Positions 1-9,328 of a stretch of 64,000 nucleotides of DNA are shown in pieces. Under the pieces are notes generated by a model. That model did not search any database. It saw only the letters and a list, made by a program, of their open reading frames with translations, and had not been told where the DNA came from. Made by a program: the position numbers and the translations under genes. The DNA comes from Candidatus Gastranaerophilales bacterium (lineage in GTDB: Bacteria > Cyanobacteriota > Vampirovibrionia > Gastranaerophilales > Gastranaerophilaceae). The first letter of the stretch is position 1. The number at the start of each line of letters is the position of its first letter. The stretch lies in contig CALURX010000006.1 in the NCBI GenBank assembly GCA_944323265.1, positions 1-64,000 of the forward strand, in the 5' to 3' direction.

Positions 1-924
1 TCCTCAAATTGTATGTACGGCGAGGATGGCTGCAAACAACCTGACCGATTTAAGTTTCTTCTTGCTGCGGATGGGAGGTTGGTCCCTGCCGATCCTGTTG
101 GCGTACATTATATTAACACGAGAAAGAATTTACTCAAGAAGAAATTCGAGGTAGAAGGTAATGTACTAGCGAGTTTGGAAGAACTTGAAGGCGGACACGA
201 TGAAGGAGGCAATGATGAGGACGATAATGATAACGACAATAATGACGAAGACAAAAGTGGAGACGAGGATAATGGAGGTGATAATGGCGGAGAAGAACCG
301 AATCCGGTTAATGCACAACCAGAAATAGTATGGACCCCTAGTTCTTTCTTTATTTTAGTATATAAAAACTTAACAAACTTTACTACTAATAATCTTCTTG
401 CAAGGGTTCCAATTGGACTTTCGATATCTGCCAGGACTAAAAATAATGCAACCTATACGTTTCCGGTGAAAATTTCATTAGATTTAACAATGGATGGCAA
501 GATAAAAACTTATAGTTGTACCATACCTGCCGGTTCTACCACCTGCAATACAAATATTATCAATCCATATTACCTTATAGCTTTATGGGAAGGACGTGCA
601 AAAGTAGGGACTCCATACACTGATGTAGAAAGTATATTAAAACCTTCTTACTCTATTAACGGAGTTTGCAAATTTGATACGGAACAGTTGTTTTATTCAT
701 TTGTGAAATCGGAAATGAGTATATCACAAAATACTAATCTTTCCAATATAAATAAGTGCATATATCTTCAACAATTTAGCGGTTTAAAAATATATCCTAA
801 AGGTGATGGACCAAATTCTAGCTATTATGAAATACAAAACAAAGGCTATGATGAATGGTATTTTGACGGAAGAGGTATATCTTATGTAACGAGTAATGGT
901 ACTCATGTTTATATAGCATATTAA
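1..924 (+). CDS. Surface/secreted-type protein with acidic linker, 5' end missing
   Basis: The reading frame is open to the first base of the window (codons for S-S-N-C precede the first Met at 13), so the N-terminus lies outside and no signal or anchor can be judged. About 60 residues after that Met a stretch of roughly 35 residues is almost only Asp, Glu, Asn and Gly, a flexible acidic linker. It is followed by a roughly 200-residue domain rich in Thr, Ser, Tyr and Asn with three or four Cys, as in exported proteins. The layout (short conserved N part, linker, beta-rich tail) would fit a pseudopilin-like or cell-surface protein, but I recognise no family. A strong hairpin follows the stop codon. 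Confidence 0.6.
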   Translation, partial: SSNCMYGEDGCKQPDRFKFLLAADGRLVPADPVGVHYINTRKNLLKKKFEVEGNVLASLEELEGGHDEGGNDEDDNDNDNNDEDKSGDEDNGGDNGGEEPNPVNAQPEIVWTPSSFFILVYKNLTNFTTNNLLARVPIGLSISARTKNNATYTFPVKISLDLTMDGKIKTYSCTIPAGSTTCNTNIINPYYLIALWEGRAKVGTPYTDVESILKPSYSINGVCKFDTEQLFYSFVKSEMSISQNTNLSNINKCIYLQQFSGLKIYPKGDGPNSSYYEIQNKGYDEWYFDGRGISYVTSNGTHVYIAY

Positions 925-1380
925 AACAATAGGGTACCAGTATAACTATAGGTACAAAAGAAGTAGTAAGTCAGACATTGCCTGACTTACTACTTCTCAC
1001 CTACTCTTCCTATTTTCCACTCTTCAAACCCTTAAAACAAACTATGTAAAAATGTAGAAAAATATGTTCAAAACTCAGAAGTTATTAACAATCTTTTTAC
1101 ATAGTTTTCTACATGAAAAACCGTTAGTTTTAAAGAGTTTTAACCGGTTTTCTACATTTTGACAGAGCTTATTACTATTATTATTAATTATTATATTTAA
1201 ATAATAATAATAGTATTATTATGTTTGTTCAATAAAACTTTTATGAAACATTACTAAATAATAATTCTACCAAAAGGTTATAAGAAATGTAACGATTTTG
1301 TAAGAATATTAAATGTTTTTGATACAATAAATTTAATATGAGAGATTGTACGTTAGTCGAGTATTGAGGAAAAAGTTTTT
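925..1380. other. AT-rich 456-bp intergenic region with nested inverted repeats
   Basis: No coding potential is visible. Besides the hairpin at 959-997 there is an exact 14-nt inverted pair at 1039-1052 and 1094-1107 (AAACTATGTAAAAA). The motif GTAGAAAA occurs once forward (about 1054) and twice reversed (about 1104 and 1148). An imperfect AAAACCG/CGGTTTT pair lies around 1118-1151, and a 14-bp A/T-only palindrome has arms at 1173-1186 and 1202-1215. A TTGTAA...TACAAT promoter-like pair with a long 19-nt spacer (1298-1328) precedes the transporter gene. Role unknown. Confidence 0.5.
959..997 (+). terminator. Perfect 16-bp hairpin after the first gene
   Basis: Arms 959-974 and 982-997 are exact reverse complements (AGAAGTAGTAAGTCAG and its complement) around a 7-nt loop, 34 bases after the stop codon. 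Only a weak, C-interrupted T-rich stretch follows, so this is a terminator-like hairpin rather than a textbook intrinsic terminator. Confidence 0.6.
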
Positions 1381-2886
1381 ATGAAAAGATTTTTAATGAT
1401 GTTATTTACTATGTTTTTAACCCTGCAATCAGCTCAGGCTATGAGTGTTGATGCTTTTATGGACAAGTACGTTGCGCCGGTATCTGATGCTGTTGCAAGA
1501 TTAATCTTTTTCCCTGTCAAAATATGCGGTTATGATGTCCCGATTATTATTTTCTGGATATTAATCGCAGGATTTTTCTTTACTATTTATTATAAAGGAA
1601 TTTCTGTTTGGGGATTTAAACACGCAATTGATGTTATCAGAAAACCGGCAGAAAAAAGTGCTGACGGATGCGGTGAGGTTTCATCTTTCCAAGCACTTGC
1701 AACAGCCTTATCCGGTACTATCGGTATAGGAAGTATAGCCGGCGTTGCAATCTCTATTTCAATTGGCGGTCCTGGTGCCGCATTCTGGATTTTTGCAGGC
1801 GCACTTTTAGGTATGTCTATTAAGTTTGTTGAGGCAACACTTGCAGTTAAATACAGAAGAGTTAACCTTGACGGTTCTATATCAGGCGGGCCTATGCACT
1901 ATATTGCTCATGGGCTTACAAGAAGAAAAATGCGCTGGTTAGGTCAGCCGCTTTCTGTTGTGTACGCTATACTCTGTATCGGAGGCGGTATAACCGGCGG
2001 TAATATGATTCAGATTAACCAAACCGCACATCAAATGGTATTCATTACCGGCGGCGAACACAGCTTTTTGCAAGGTTTTACTTGGGTTGTAGGACTTGTT
2101 GTCGCTATCCTTATCGGTATGGTTATTGTTGGCGGTATTAAGAGCATAGCTAAAGTTACAACTATTCTTACTCCGACAATGTGTATTATGTACATTGTCT
2201 CTGGATTAATCGTTATATTTGCAAATTTTGTTAATATTCCGCACGCTATTATGCTTATTTTAAAAGAAGCGTTCCAACCGACTGCTGTTGCAGGAGGTAT
2301 CTTCGGAACAATTATTATTGGTTTGAGACGTTCCGTTCAATGTAACGAAGCCGGAACAGGGGCTGCTGCAATTGTTTATGCTACAGCTCAGACTAAGGAG
2401 CCTGTTTCTCAAGGGTTTGTTGCACTTATTGAAACTTTCTTAACCGGTGTTCTCTGCTTATTTACATCTTTTGCAATTATATTTTCCGGCGTGCTTGACC
2501 AGTACGAGGTAGGAAAAATTTCGGGCATAGAGCTTGCCTCAAATGCTTTTCAGTCTGTAATTCCTTTCTTCCCGATTATATTATCCGCAATCGCAATTAT
2601 GTTTGCGCTTTCAACTTTAATCTCCTGGGCATATTACGGACAGAAGGCGTGGACATTCTTGTTTGGTGAAGGCAAAAAACGCGTACTTGCATTTAACTTG
2701 ATTTACTGCCTGTTCATTATCGTAGGTTCTGCTATGAACGTTAAATCTGTTATTGATATTACAGACGCGATGATGATTGCACTGTGTGTTCCGAATATTA
2801 TTGTTCTTTATATTCTCGCACCGGAAATCAAGAGGGATTTGAAGGCTTATCTTGAAAAACATAAAATGAATTTTATGCGGTTTTAG
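1381..2886 (+). CDS. Alanine/glycine:cation symporter family protein (AGCS)
   Basis: 501-residue polytopic membrane protein of the AGCS family, which imports small amino acids such as alanine or glycine with Na+ or H+. Family hallmarks are present: GPMHYI near residue 177 and, near 314-335, a segment with QCNEAGTGAAAIVYATAQT followed by EPVSQGF, the usual motif before a long membrane helix. About ten hydrophobic segments are visible. Unusually, the protein opens with a classic cleavable signal-like sequence (basic start, hydrophobic run, AQA near residue 20). GAGG lies about 10 nt before the ATG. The ASKHA-type gene follows after 20 nt. The substrate cannot be fixed from sequence. Confidence 0.9.
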   Translation: MKRFLMMLFTMFLTLQSAQAMSVDAFMDKYVAPVSDAVARLIFFPVKICGYDVPIIIFWILIAGFFFTIYYKGISVWGFKHAIDVIRKPAEKSADGCGEVSSFQALATALSGTIGIGSIAGVAISISIGGPGAAFWIFAGALLGMSIKFVEATLAVKYRRVNLDGSISGGPMHYIAHGLTRRKMRWLGQPLSVVYAILCIGGGITGGNMIQINQTAHQMVFITGGEHSFLQGFTWVVGLVVAILIGMVIVGGIKSIAKVTTILTPTMCIMYIVSGLIVIFANFVNIPHAIMLILKEAFQPTAVAGGIFGTIIIGLRRSVQCNEAGTGAAAIVYATAQTKEPVSQGFVALIETFLTGVLCLFTSFAIIFSGVLDQYEVGKISGIELASNAFQSVIPFFPIILSAIAIMFALSTLISWAYYGQKAWTFLFGEGKKRVLAFNLIYCLFIIVGSAMNVKSVIDITDAMMIALCVPNIIVLYILAPEIKRDLKAYLEKHKMNFMRF

Positions 2887-2906
2887 AAATAATTAAGATA
2901 CTTAAA

Positions 2907-3602
2907 ATGATTTATTTAGACGCAGGGACTACATATTCAAAAATTATTAGTGATAAAAATTGTTTTGAGGAAAAGTTTTTAAAGGATAGCAGGAATGGTA
3001 ATTATTACTATATCCTGCCTTCCTCTATTATCAAATCTTTGAATATAGTTCCTGACCATGCTTGCGGACACATGTCATCTGCGGATGAAAATGAGATAAT
3101 TGCTCTTGCAAATGGTGCAAGGGGGCGTGAGATAGATTCTGATGCTACTATTTTGGATTTGGGAAGCAGGGATGCCAAGTGGATAAAATTCAAGGATGGC
3201 AAGTTTCATGACATGGATTGGAACACTTCCTGCGCAAGTTCTACAGGTGCAACGGTTGAAATGCTTTTGAAGTTTTACGGCGTTAAACCCGAGGAGTTAA
3301 AATTTGATGAGGAGAAGTTTGCAGTAACTTGCGGAATCTTTGGAATGGAAAAGATAATGGATTCCATATCAAATGGGGTTAAGCCCGAGGAGGCGATTTC
3401 AAAGTTTGTTCACGGTATTGCATTTAATGCGTGGAGTTTTTCTAAGAAGCCGGAAAAAATTTATCTTTCTGGAGGTTTTTGCGAAAACGAATGTTTTGTG
3501 GAATCTTTGCGCAGGTACTGCGAGGTTGAACTTTTGGGGCGTTTTGTTTTGTGCGAAGGCTTGATGAATATTTCTACTGTTGATAGGAGGCAAAATTTTT
3601 AG
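2907..3602 (+). CDS. BadF/HgdC-type ASKHA ATPase, minimal form
   Basis: 231-residue protein with the actin-like ATPase layout of activators of 2-hydroxyacyl-CoA dehydratases. Phosphate-1 motif DAGTTYSK is near residue 5, phosphate-2 motif LDLGSRDAK near 83, and the adenosine motif YLSGGF near 190. The two cysteines that hold the bridging [4Fe-4S] cluster in HgdC dimers appear conserved as C109 (SCASSTGA) and C142 (TCGIFG). No dehydratase subunits are nearby, so it may act in another radical or electron-transfer activation. It has no clear SD; TAAGAT lies 7 nt before the ATG. Co-directional with the flanking genes. Confidence 0.7.
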   Translation: MIYLDAGTTYSKIISDKNCFEEKFLKDSRNGNYYYILPSSIIKSLNIVPDHACGHMSSADENEIIALANGARGREIDSDATILDLGSRDAKWIKFKDGKFHDMDWNTSCASSTGATVEMLLKFYGVKPEELKFDEEKFAVTCGIFGMEKIMDSISNGVKPEEAISKFVHGIAFNAWSFSKKPEKIYLSGGFCENECFVESLRRYCEVELLGRFVLCEGLMNISTVDRRQNF

Positions 3603-3608
3603 TATCAT
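3603..3608 (+). promoter_or_regulatory. -10 box 6 nt before GH57 start (leaderless type)
   Basis: TATCAT (5 of 6 consensus) ends 6 nt before the ATG at 3615. Transcription from it would begin at or next to the start codon. The only purine-rich stretch (AGGGA) is too close to the ATG to be a normal SD. Confidence 0.4.
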
Positions 3609-3614
3609 AGGGAT

Positions 3615-5852
3615 ATGAATAATCATAAATTATCTCTTGCAATATACTGGCATATGCACCAGCCGGTGTATGAGCTTGAAGGAACTTATTTAATGCCGTG
3701 GGCGCGGCTGCATGCTGTTAAAGATTATTTGGATATGGTTTTGATTTTGGATAGGTTTCCAAAGTTGAAACTTAATTTTAATATTGTTCCTGCAATTTTG
3801 GATACGATTATTGATTATTCTGAAAACGGATATCACGATATTCATTCCGAACTTACAGCTTCTGAAACATCGGCGCTTACGGAAGAGGAAAAGGCTTTTA
3901 TTTTAAACAACTTTTTCAGCTCCAAATACGAGACGATGATTTATCGAAGTGAAACGTATAAAAATCTTTATCAAAAACGCTTCTCGAGCGATGTACCTGT
4001 GCTGGAAAACTTTTCGGAGCAGGAATTGTCTGATTTAATGGCATTGTTCAATCTGGTTTGGATAGACCCTGTACATTTTGAGAGGTATCCGCGGCTGAAA
4101 GATTTGTGGGAAAAACAGAGCGGATATACTCAGGCAGACAGGCTGGAGATTCTTGATATTCAAAAACAAATTATCAGAGAGATTATTCCTGCTTATAGAA
4201 AATATATTCGGGAAGGCAGAATTGAGTTAACCACAAGCCCTTATTATCATGCAATTTTGCCGATTTTAATTGATGTTAAGGCCGCTGTTAAATCTGTAAT
4301 GACAACGGAAGGTTTGCCGGCTTCTCTGGACATGATTGATGATGCGAGAGAACAGATTACAACGGCGCTTGATAGGATTGAAGAAGTATTTGGGGTTCGC
4401 CCAAAGGGTATGTGGCCGCCGGAATTATGTCTGGGGCCTAAGACACTTAATCTGCTTGCAGATGAGGGGATTAAGTGGACAATATCTGATGAGGGTGTGC
4501 TTTCTAATTCGATAGGATTTGATTTTATCAGGGATTTCAAGGGGAATTTGAATGATCCGTATCACCTTTTGAAGGTTTATAATTACAAGACAAAAGATTC
4601 CGAGATTGACGTAATCTTCCGTGACCGTTCGATTCCGAATCTTATTAACTTTGAGTATGCCGGAATTAATTCTGATATGGCGGCAGGGGATTTGTATGAC
4701 AAGATTAAGGTTATACAAAATAAGCTTGTAGTCTCGCCTGATGACAGCCACCTTCTCACTATTGCGTCGGACTGCGAAAACTGTTGGGAGAATTATCAGA
4801 ACGACGGAAGAGATTTTCTGGAGAGGATTTATTCTTTAATTTGCGATGATGAAACTCTTGAAACCGTCTTAATCAGTGATTATATAGAAAATGACAGACA
4901 CAAAAAGAGCCTTAAGAAAATATACTCTGGCTCCTGGATAGACAAGACATTTCAGTATTGGATTGGCGATCCTGAGAAAAACAAGGCCTGGGCGTATCTT
5001 AAGTCTGCAAAAGATACTTTTGAGAAGTATTCTAAAAAATGTAAGGATAAAGAGAAGATTGAGTTTGCGCACAGAGAACTTTTGATAGCGGAGGGAAGCG
5101 ACTGGTTCTGGTGGTACGGCGAGCCGAATAATTCCGGTCAGGATTTTGTATTTGATTACATGTTCAGAGAGCGGCTCAAAAATATTTACCTGTTTTTGGA
5201 TTTGGAATATCCGGATTATCTTAACAGTACGATTATAACTTCTATGGAAGTTCCGTTCAGACATCCTAAACGTCCGATATCTCCGTCTGTAGACGGCTTA
5301 ATTTCGAGTGCGGATGAGTGGTACAACTCCGGTTCAATAAGTATGCTTGACGGCCCTGTTTACCGCGAAAATAAAATTGTTGATAAGATTAATTTCGGAT
5401 GTGACGGCGAGAATATTTATTTCAGGCTACATGTAAATAAGGGTTCGTCTGAGATAACATTTATGGATAGGATAAACCAGTTTTATATTTACATCAGAAA
5501 TGCCCTTTGTATAAGAGACAGGGCGTTTATAAGACTTATCAGCAAGACGGATAATCCTTACCCTGTTTTGACTGAAAAATTTGAGCACGAATTAACTCTG
5601 ACCATAATTCAGGATACACTTTATCCTCCGAGGCTTGCCACGGTTCTTCATCCTAACATGTGGACGCTTGATAACCCGGAGGGGATAAAGGTTGTGTATA
5701 ATGATGTTATTGATGTTTGTATTCCGTTTGAGAAACTTGGTGTTAACCGCGGTGAGACAGTTGAGTTTTTCATGGCAAATACGGATTCCGGCGTAAAAAA
5801 CACTGCAATTCCGCAGGAAATTCTGCTCAGCATGACAAGAGATAGTATTTAG
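3615..5852 (+). CDS. Glycoside hydrolase family 57 (alpha-glucan active)
   Basis: 745-residue cytoplasmic protein with no signal peptide. GH57 motifs are in order: HMHQP at residue 14, the nucleophile-bearing WPPELC with E270, and an acid/base region SDCENCWENY with D386 (usually DGEN). Trp-rich SDWFWWYGE near 496 is typical of amylopullulanase and 4-alpha-glucanotransferase relatives. A C-terminal beta-rich domain (about 560-740) resembles the extra domain found in long GH57 enzymes. The likely role is turnover of storage alpha-glucan such as glycogen. The Cys in place of Gly in the DGEN-like motif is unusual. Exact specificity (amylase, branching, pullulanase) cannot be told. Confidence 0.88.
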   Translation: MNNHKLSLAIYWHMHQPVYELEGTYLMPWARLHAVKDYLDMVLILDRFPKLKLNFNIVPAILDTIIDYSENGYHDIHSELTASETSALTEEEKAFILNNFFSSKYETMIYRSETYKNLYQKRFSSDVPVLENFSEQELSDLMALFNLVWIDPVHFERYPRLKDLWEKQSGYTQADRLEILDIQKQIIREIIPAYRKYIREGRIELTTSPYYHAILPILIDVKAAVKSVMTTEGLPASLDMIDDAREQITTALDRIEEVFGVRPKGMWPPELCLGPKTLNLLADEGIKWTISDEGVLSNSIGFDFIRDFKGNLNDPYHLLKVYNYKTKDSEIDVIFRDRSIPNLINFEYAGINSDMAAGDLYDKIKVIQNKLVVSPDDSHLLTIASDCENCWENYQNDGRDFLERIYSLICDDETLETVLISDYIENDRHKKSLKKIYSGSWIDKTFQYWIGDPEKNKAWAYLKSAKDTFEKYSKKCKDKEKIEFAHRELLIAEGSDWFWWYGEPNNSGQDFVFDYMFRERLKNIYLFLDLEYPDYLNSTIITSMEVPFRHPKRPISPSVDGLISSADEWYNSGSISMLDGPVYRENKIVDKINFGCDGENIYFRLHVNKGSSEITFMDRINQFYIYIRNALCIRDRAFIRLISKTDNPYPVLTEKFEHELTLTIIQDTLYPPRLATVLHPNMWTLDNPEGIKVVYNDVIDVCIPFEKLGVNRGETVEFFMANTDSGVKNTAIPQEILLSMTRDSI

Positions 5853-5854
5853 TC

Positions 5855-7534
5855 TTAACCCTCAACAGATGCAAGGAGCGTGTTTATCTCTGATATCAAG
5901 TCTTCGTTAGTTGTCTTAACCGCGTTTACAAGCGCTTTTTTAAGCAGAGATTTTGCTTTGTTAGGGCTTTTGAAACTTATCATAATCTCGGCTGCAGATT
6001 TGTAATTCTGCGCAATCTCTTCAACAGAATTTGTCTTTTCATAATTCTTTACAGCCTCTGCATAGTATTTCAAAGCCTTGTCGCTTTTCTTGAACTGAAC
6101 GCAGGCATCAGCAGTGTTACTCAAAACATAACCCTTCATTGAGCTGTCAGTTGTCTGCTCAATTAATCTTCGGGCTATATCGTAATAATCAAACGCATTT
6201 TCATCATATTTGTCGGTGAAAATATTCCCCATTCTTGTGAGAGAATCAGACTGGCCGATTAAGTCGTCGGATTTTCCGGCATAAGATACGGATGTGAAGT
6301 AGTGGTCTAATGCCGGCCCAATCTCGTTTACGTCATCATAAATCTGAGCCATTGAAAAATGTGCTCTTGATTTTACATTAACATCGGTCGTGTATTTCAA
6401 AGACCTGTTGTAACTGTTAAGAGCCTGAACAATGTGGTCATTATCATCATAGATTTTGCCTATTTCAAGACAAATTCTGGACTGTGTTTCGGTGTCCTTA
6501 AGCTCCTCTGCTCTGTTGAACGCTTCCTTAAACATCTGCATGGCTTTTTGCGGATTGTTGGAAAAAGCCTGTTTTTTAGCTTCAACAAACAAAGACTTAA
6601 GTTTGGTGTCCTGCGGAATTATTGTAATATTTGGTTTCTTTGAGATTGTTTCCTGAGCTTTTGTAAACTCTTCTTCCAGCGTAAGTTCTTCTTCTTCCGG
6701 CTCAATTGAAGGCTGATATTCCTCAATCTCAACAGGAGCTTCCTGCTGAACAGCCTGTTGTACAGCGGGTTGAACTTCCTGCTCCGGCTTAGCTTCCTCT
6801 TTTTTTGTACTGTCAGGAAATTTTACCAGAAAATTCGGGTTTATCTCATCTTCGTTATAGCTGTAGTTGATTCTTTGCAAGAATAAAGCATCAAGCCAGT
6901 TTTGAACAACCTTGGAATCCTTGTTTAAGGTCTCAGAGATATATCTGTCAAGAAGTGATGCCGCAATTTTCAAATTGCTCTGTATCAGGTTAACCTGCGG
7001 TTTTGGTTCTCTGACATACTGCTCGACAATCTGCAGGTAGCGGTTAACTTCCTCCTCAATATCCGGAGGAGTCGCGATTGCTTTTATCGTGTTTCTGAAA
7101 TCTTTTAAAATCTGGGCAATATTAACCTTATTGCTTCTTACATTATTACTCCTGGGAGCCGCAGGTGCCTGCTGTTCCTGTATCGGTTGATATCCTGCCT
7201 GCGCAGCCTGATACTGCATAGGATTAACCTGATGCGGCTGAGGAGCGCTGTACCTGATTGGAGGCGGAGTGTGAACCTGATACGTCTGTCTTTGAGGGTA
7301 AGCATTATTTGCAGGTGAATATATTGCCTGTCTTGGCGGAGCGGCCTGAACATCTTCCGCTCTTCCGCGCGCAATTGTCTGCTGCCCTTGACGCTGCTGC
7401 TGTTGCTGCTGCATCTGTTCTTGGGCATTACTGTTGTGACCGTCCTTGTCAGTACCGTCACTGCCTGCGTTATAATTGCCGGTCTCCCTCTGTGGATAAG
7501 GGCGAGGGCGTATTGTGTTCATTGTGTTAAACAA
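5855..7534 (-). CDS. Gln/Pro-rich TPR-repeat protein
   Basis: 559 residues. Residues 1-130 are disordered and rich in Gln, Pro and Ala with a poly-Gln run; 135-230 form a helical region; 240-300 are acidic; from about 310 to 545 there are tandem tetratricopeptide repeats (for example ALNSYNRSLKY, ALDHYFTSVSYAG, ALKYYAEAVKNYEK). It is probably a protein-interaction scaffold with unknown partners. Start choice: a TTG at 7534 has a good SD (GGAAGG, about 9 nt upstream), whereas the first ATG (7522) would be 21 nt from it, so TTG is favoured. It converges on the GH57 gene with 2 nt between the stops. Confidence 0.8.
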   Translation of the reverse strand: MFNTMNTIRPRPYPQRETGNYNAGSDGTDKDGHNSNAQEQMQQQQQQRQGQQTIARGRAEDVQAAPPRQAIYSPANNAYPQRQTYQVHTPPPIRYSAPQPHQVNPMQYQAAQAGYQPIQEQQAPAAPRSNNVRSNKVNIAQILKDFRNTIKAIATPPDIEEEVNRYLQIVEQYVREPKPQVNLIQSNLKIAASLLDRYISETLNKDSKVVQNWLDALFLQRINYSYNEDEINPNFLVKFPDSTKKEEAKPEQEVQPAVQQAVQQEAPVEIEEYQPSIEPEEEELTLEEEFTKAQETISKKPNITIIPQDTKLKSLFVEAKKQAFSNNPQKAMQMFKEAFNRAEELKDTETQSRICLEIGKIYDDNDHIVQALNSYNRSLKYTTDVNVKSRAHFSMAQIYDDVNEIGPALDHYFTSVSYAGKSDDLIGQSDSLTRMGNIFTDKYDENAFDYYDIARRLIEQTTDSSMKGYVLSNTADACVQFKKSDKALKYYAEAVKNYEKTNSVEEIAQNYKSAAEIMISFKSPNKAKSLLKKALVNAVKTTNEDLISEINTLLASVEG

Positions 7535-7650
7535 ATATATACCGTCCTTCCTTTGATAATATCGGATTTATTCTGATATTCTTTACTGTCAGGATAAAAT
7601 TTCATTCATCTGTATGATATTTAATGATTGTCTATGAAAAGTCATGTTTC

Positions 7651-7659
7651 TGGTACAAT
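7651..7659 (+). promoter_or_regulatory. Extended -10 box 6 nt before DUF486 start
   Basis: TGG followed by TACAAT ends 6 nt before the ATG at 7666, with no SD between. This geometry predicts a leaderless transcript. Confidence 0.5.
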
Positions 7660-7665
7660 TTTTGT

Positions 7666-8007
7666 ATGTTTAGACATATTGCACCAATAGTTTTGTTATT
7701 AATATCAAATATTTTTATGACTTTTGCCTGGTACGGCCATTTGAGGTTCAGAAGCCTGCCGCTGATTGTAGTAATTCTTGCAAGCTGGGGTATTGCGTTT
7801 TTCGAATACTGCTTTCAGGTTCCGGCAAACAGGATTGGGTATAATTGCTACAACGCAGTGCAGCTTAAAACTATTCAGGAAGTTATTACGCTCACTGTAT
7901 TTGCATTCTTTTCCGTGCTGTATCTTAAAGAACAATTCAGATGGAATTATCTCATCGGATTTTTATTCATAATCCTTGCGGTATTTTTTATCTTCAAAAA
8001 GTGGTAA
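7666..8007 (+). CDS. DUF486 / DMT-type small membrane protein
   Basis: 113-residue protein with four hydrophobic helices, matching the DUF486 family of small drug/metabolite-transporter-like membrane proteins. Conserved features are visible: FMTFAWYGHL near the start, FEYCFQVPANRIGY in the middle, QLKTIQEVITL and a final FIILAVFFIFKK. The family function is not established. An upstream in-frame ATG at 7624 would add 14 polar residues atypical for the family; the start at 7666 gives the usual length and sits 6 nt after a -10 box. It converges with fliI with a 1-nt gap. Confidence 0.8.
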   Translation: MFRHIAPIVLLLISNIFMTFAWYGHLRFRSLPLIVVILASWGIAFFEYCFQVPANRIGYNCYNAVQLKTIQEVITLTVFAFFSVLYLKEQFRWNYLIGFLFIILAVFFIFKKW

Positions 8008-8008
8008 A

Positions 8009-9328
8009 CTAGCCGGCTCGCAGGCTTAATTGAATCAATTCATTCACAACCGTATCATATTCGATTTTGTCATCGGTTGATTGAATCAGGAATTTGTTAA
8101 TATCATCCATTAACATAATAGCCCTGTCGCAAACCGGATCAGAACCCTTAACATAAGCACCGATGTTAATTAAGTCTTCATTTTTTCTGTGAACGGCAAG
8201 CAGGTTTCTTAAAATCCCGGCGGCGTTTCTGTGTTCTTTTGTAGTCACATCTCCCATAACACGGCTCAAAGACTGTAAAACATCAACAGCCGGATAGTGG
8301 TTTTTGTGCGCCAAATCTCTTGATAAAACGATGTGTCCGTCAAGAATACTTCTTGAAGTATCTGATATTGGTTCATTAAAGTCATCACCTTCAACAAGAA
8401 CTGTATAAAGTCCGGTAATTGTTCCAAATTCATTAGTTCCGGCTCTTTCCATTAGTTTTGGCATAAGAGCGAAAACTGAAGGTGTATACCCTCTTGTTGC
8501 GGGAGGCTCGCCGATTGCAAGTCCGACTTCTCTTTGTGCCATAGCAATACGCGTGACAGAATCCAGCATAAACAATACGTCCATTCCCTTATCACGGAAA
8601 TACTCGGCAATCGATGTTGCAACAAATGCCGCTTTTATCTTAACCAGCGACGGCTGCTCGGATGTTGCCGCAATTACAATAGAGCGTTTCATCCCCTCAG
8701 GTCCGAGAATCTCTTCAATAAATTCCTTAACCTCACGTCCGCGTTCTCCGATTAGTGCAATTACGTTTAAATCTGCCGTGGTATTTTTTGCCATCATGCC
8801 GATTGTCGTACTTTTTCCGACGCCTGAGCCAGCAAATATCCCCATTCTCTGCCCCTTGCCGACTGTAATAAATCCGTCTATAGATTTTATACCCAAAGGA
8901 AGCGCCTCGGTTATTCTTTTACGCTTTAAAGGATTTATGGCTTCTGCACTTGTTGAACGGTATTCCGAAAAACGGATTTCGCCCAATGTATCAATAGGTC
9001 TCCCAAGCCCGTCCAATACCCGGCCGATTAACTGATTCCCGACACCTATCTTCATCGGCGCACCGGTATTAACTACCAAAGCCCCGGGATGGATGCCGTC
9101 AGGAGAACCAAGAGGCATCAAAAGTATCTTGTCTTGCCTGAAACCTACCACTTCCGCCATTGCGGGAGTTCCGTTAAACTCATTGTATATATAACACAAG
9201 TCTCCGATTGATGATTTAGGGCCGTCAGATTCTATTGTAAGACCGATAATTTCGGTTATCTTCCCTATCTCTTTTATTGTGTTGGTATTTTTGATGATGT
9301 TTAAATATTTATCCTTATTCCAGCTCAT
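8009..9328 (-). CDS. fliI: Flagellar export ATPase FliI
   Basis: 439-residue F1-beta-like ATPase that energises unfolding and docking of substrates at the flagellar type III export gate. Walker A GSGVGKST is at 167-174; the Walker B/catalytic region holds LFMLDSVTRIAMAQREVGLAIGE and the family signature PPATRGYTPSVF. Length matches FliI. Its start overlaps the end of fliH by 14 nt, so translation is probably coupled. It is the last gene of the fliF-G-H-I run; no fliJ follows. Confidence 0.96.
   Translation of the reverse strand: MSWNKDKYLNIIKNTNTIKEIGKITEIIGLTIESDGPKSSIGDLCYIYNEFNGTPAMAEVVGFRQDKILLMPLGSPDGIHPGALVVNTGAPMKIGVGNQLIGRVLDGLGRPIDTLGEIRFSEYRSTSAEAINPLKRKRITEALPLGIKSIDGFITVGKGQRMGIFAGSGVGKSTTIGMMAKNTTADLNVIALIGERGREVKEFIEEILGPEGMKRSIVIAATSEQPSLVKIKAAFVATSIAEYFRDKGMDVLFMLDSVTRIAMAQREVGLAIGEPPATRGYTPSVFALMPKLMERAGTNEFGTITGLYTVLVEGDDFNEPISDTSRSILDGHIVLSRDLAHKNHYPAVDVLQSLSRVMGDVTTKEHRNAAGILRNLLAVHRKNEDLINIGAYVKGSDPVCDRAIMLMDDINKFLIQSTDDKIEYDTVVNELIQLSLRAG

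Noticed and set aside
2617-2862. Minus-strand gene inside the AGCS symporter
   Set aside because: The transporter frame has clear family motifs; the antisense product has no recognisable features or SD.
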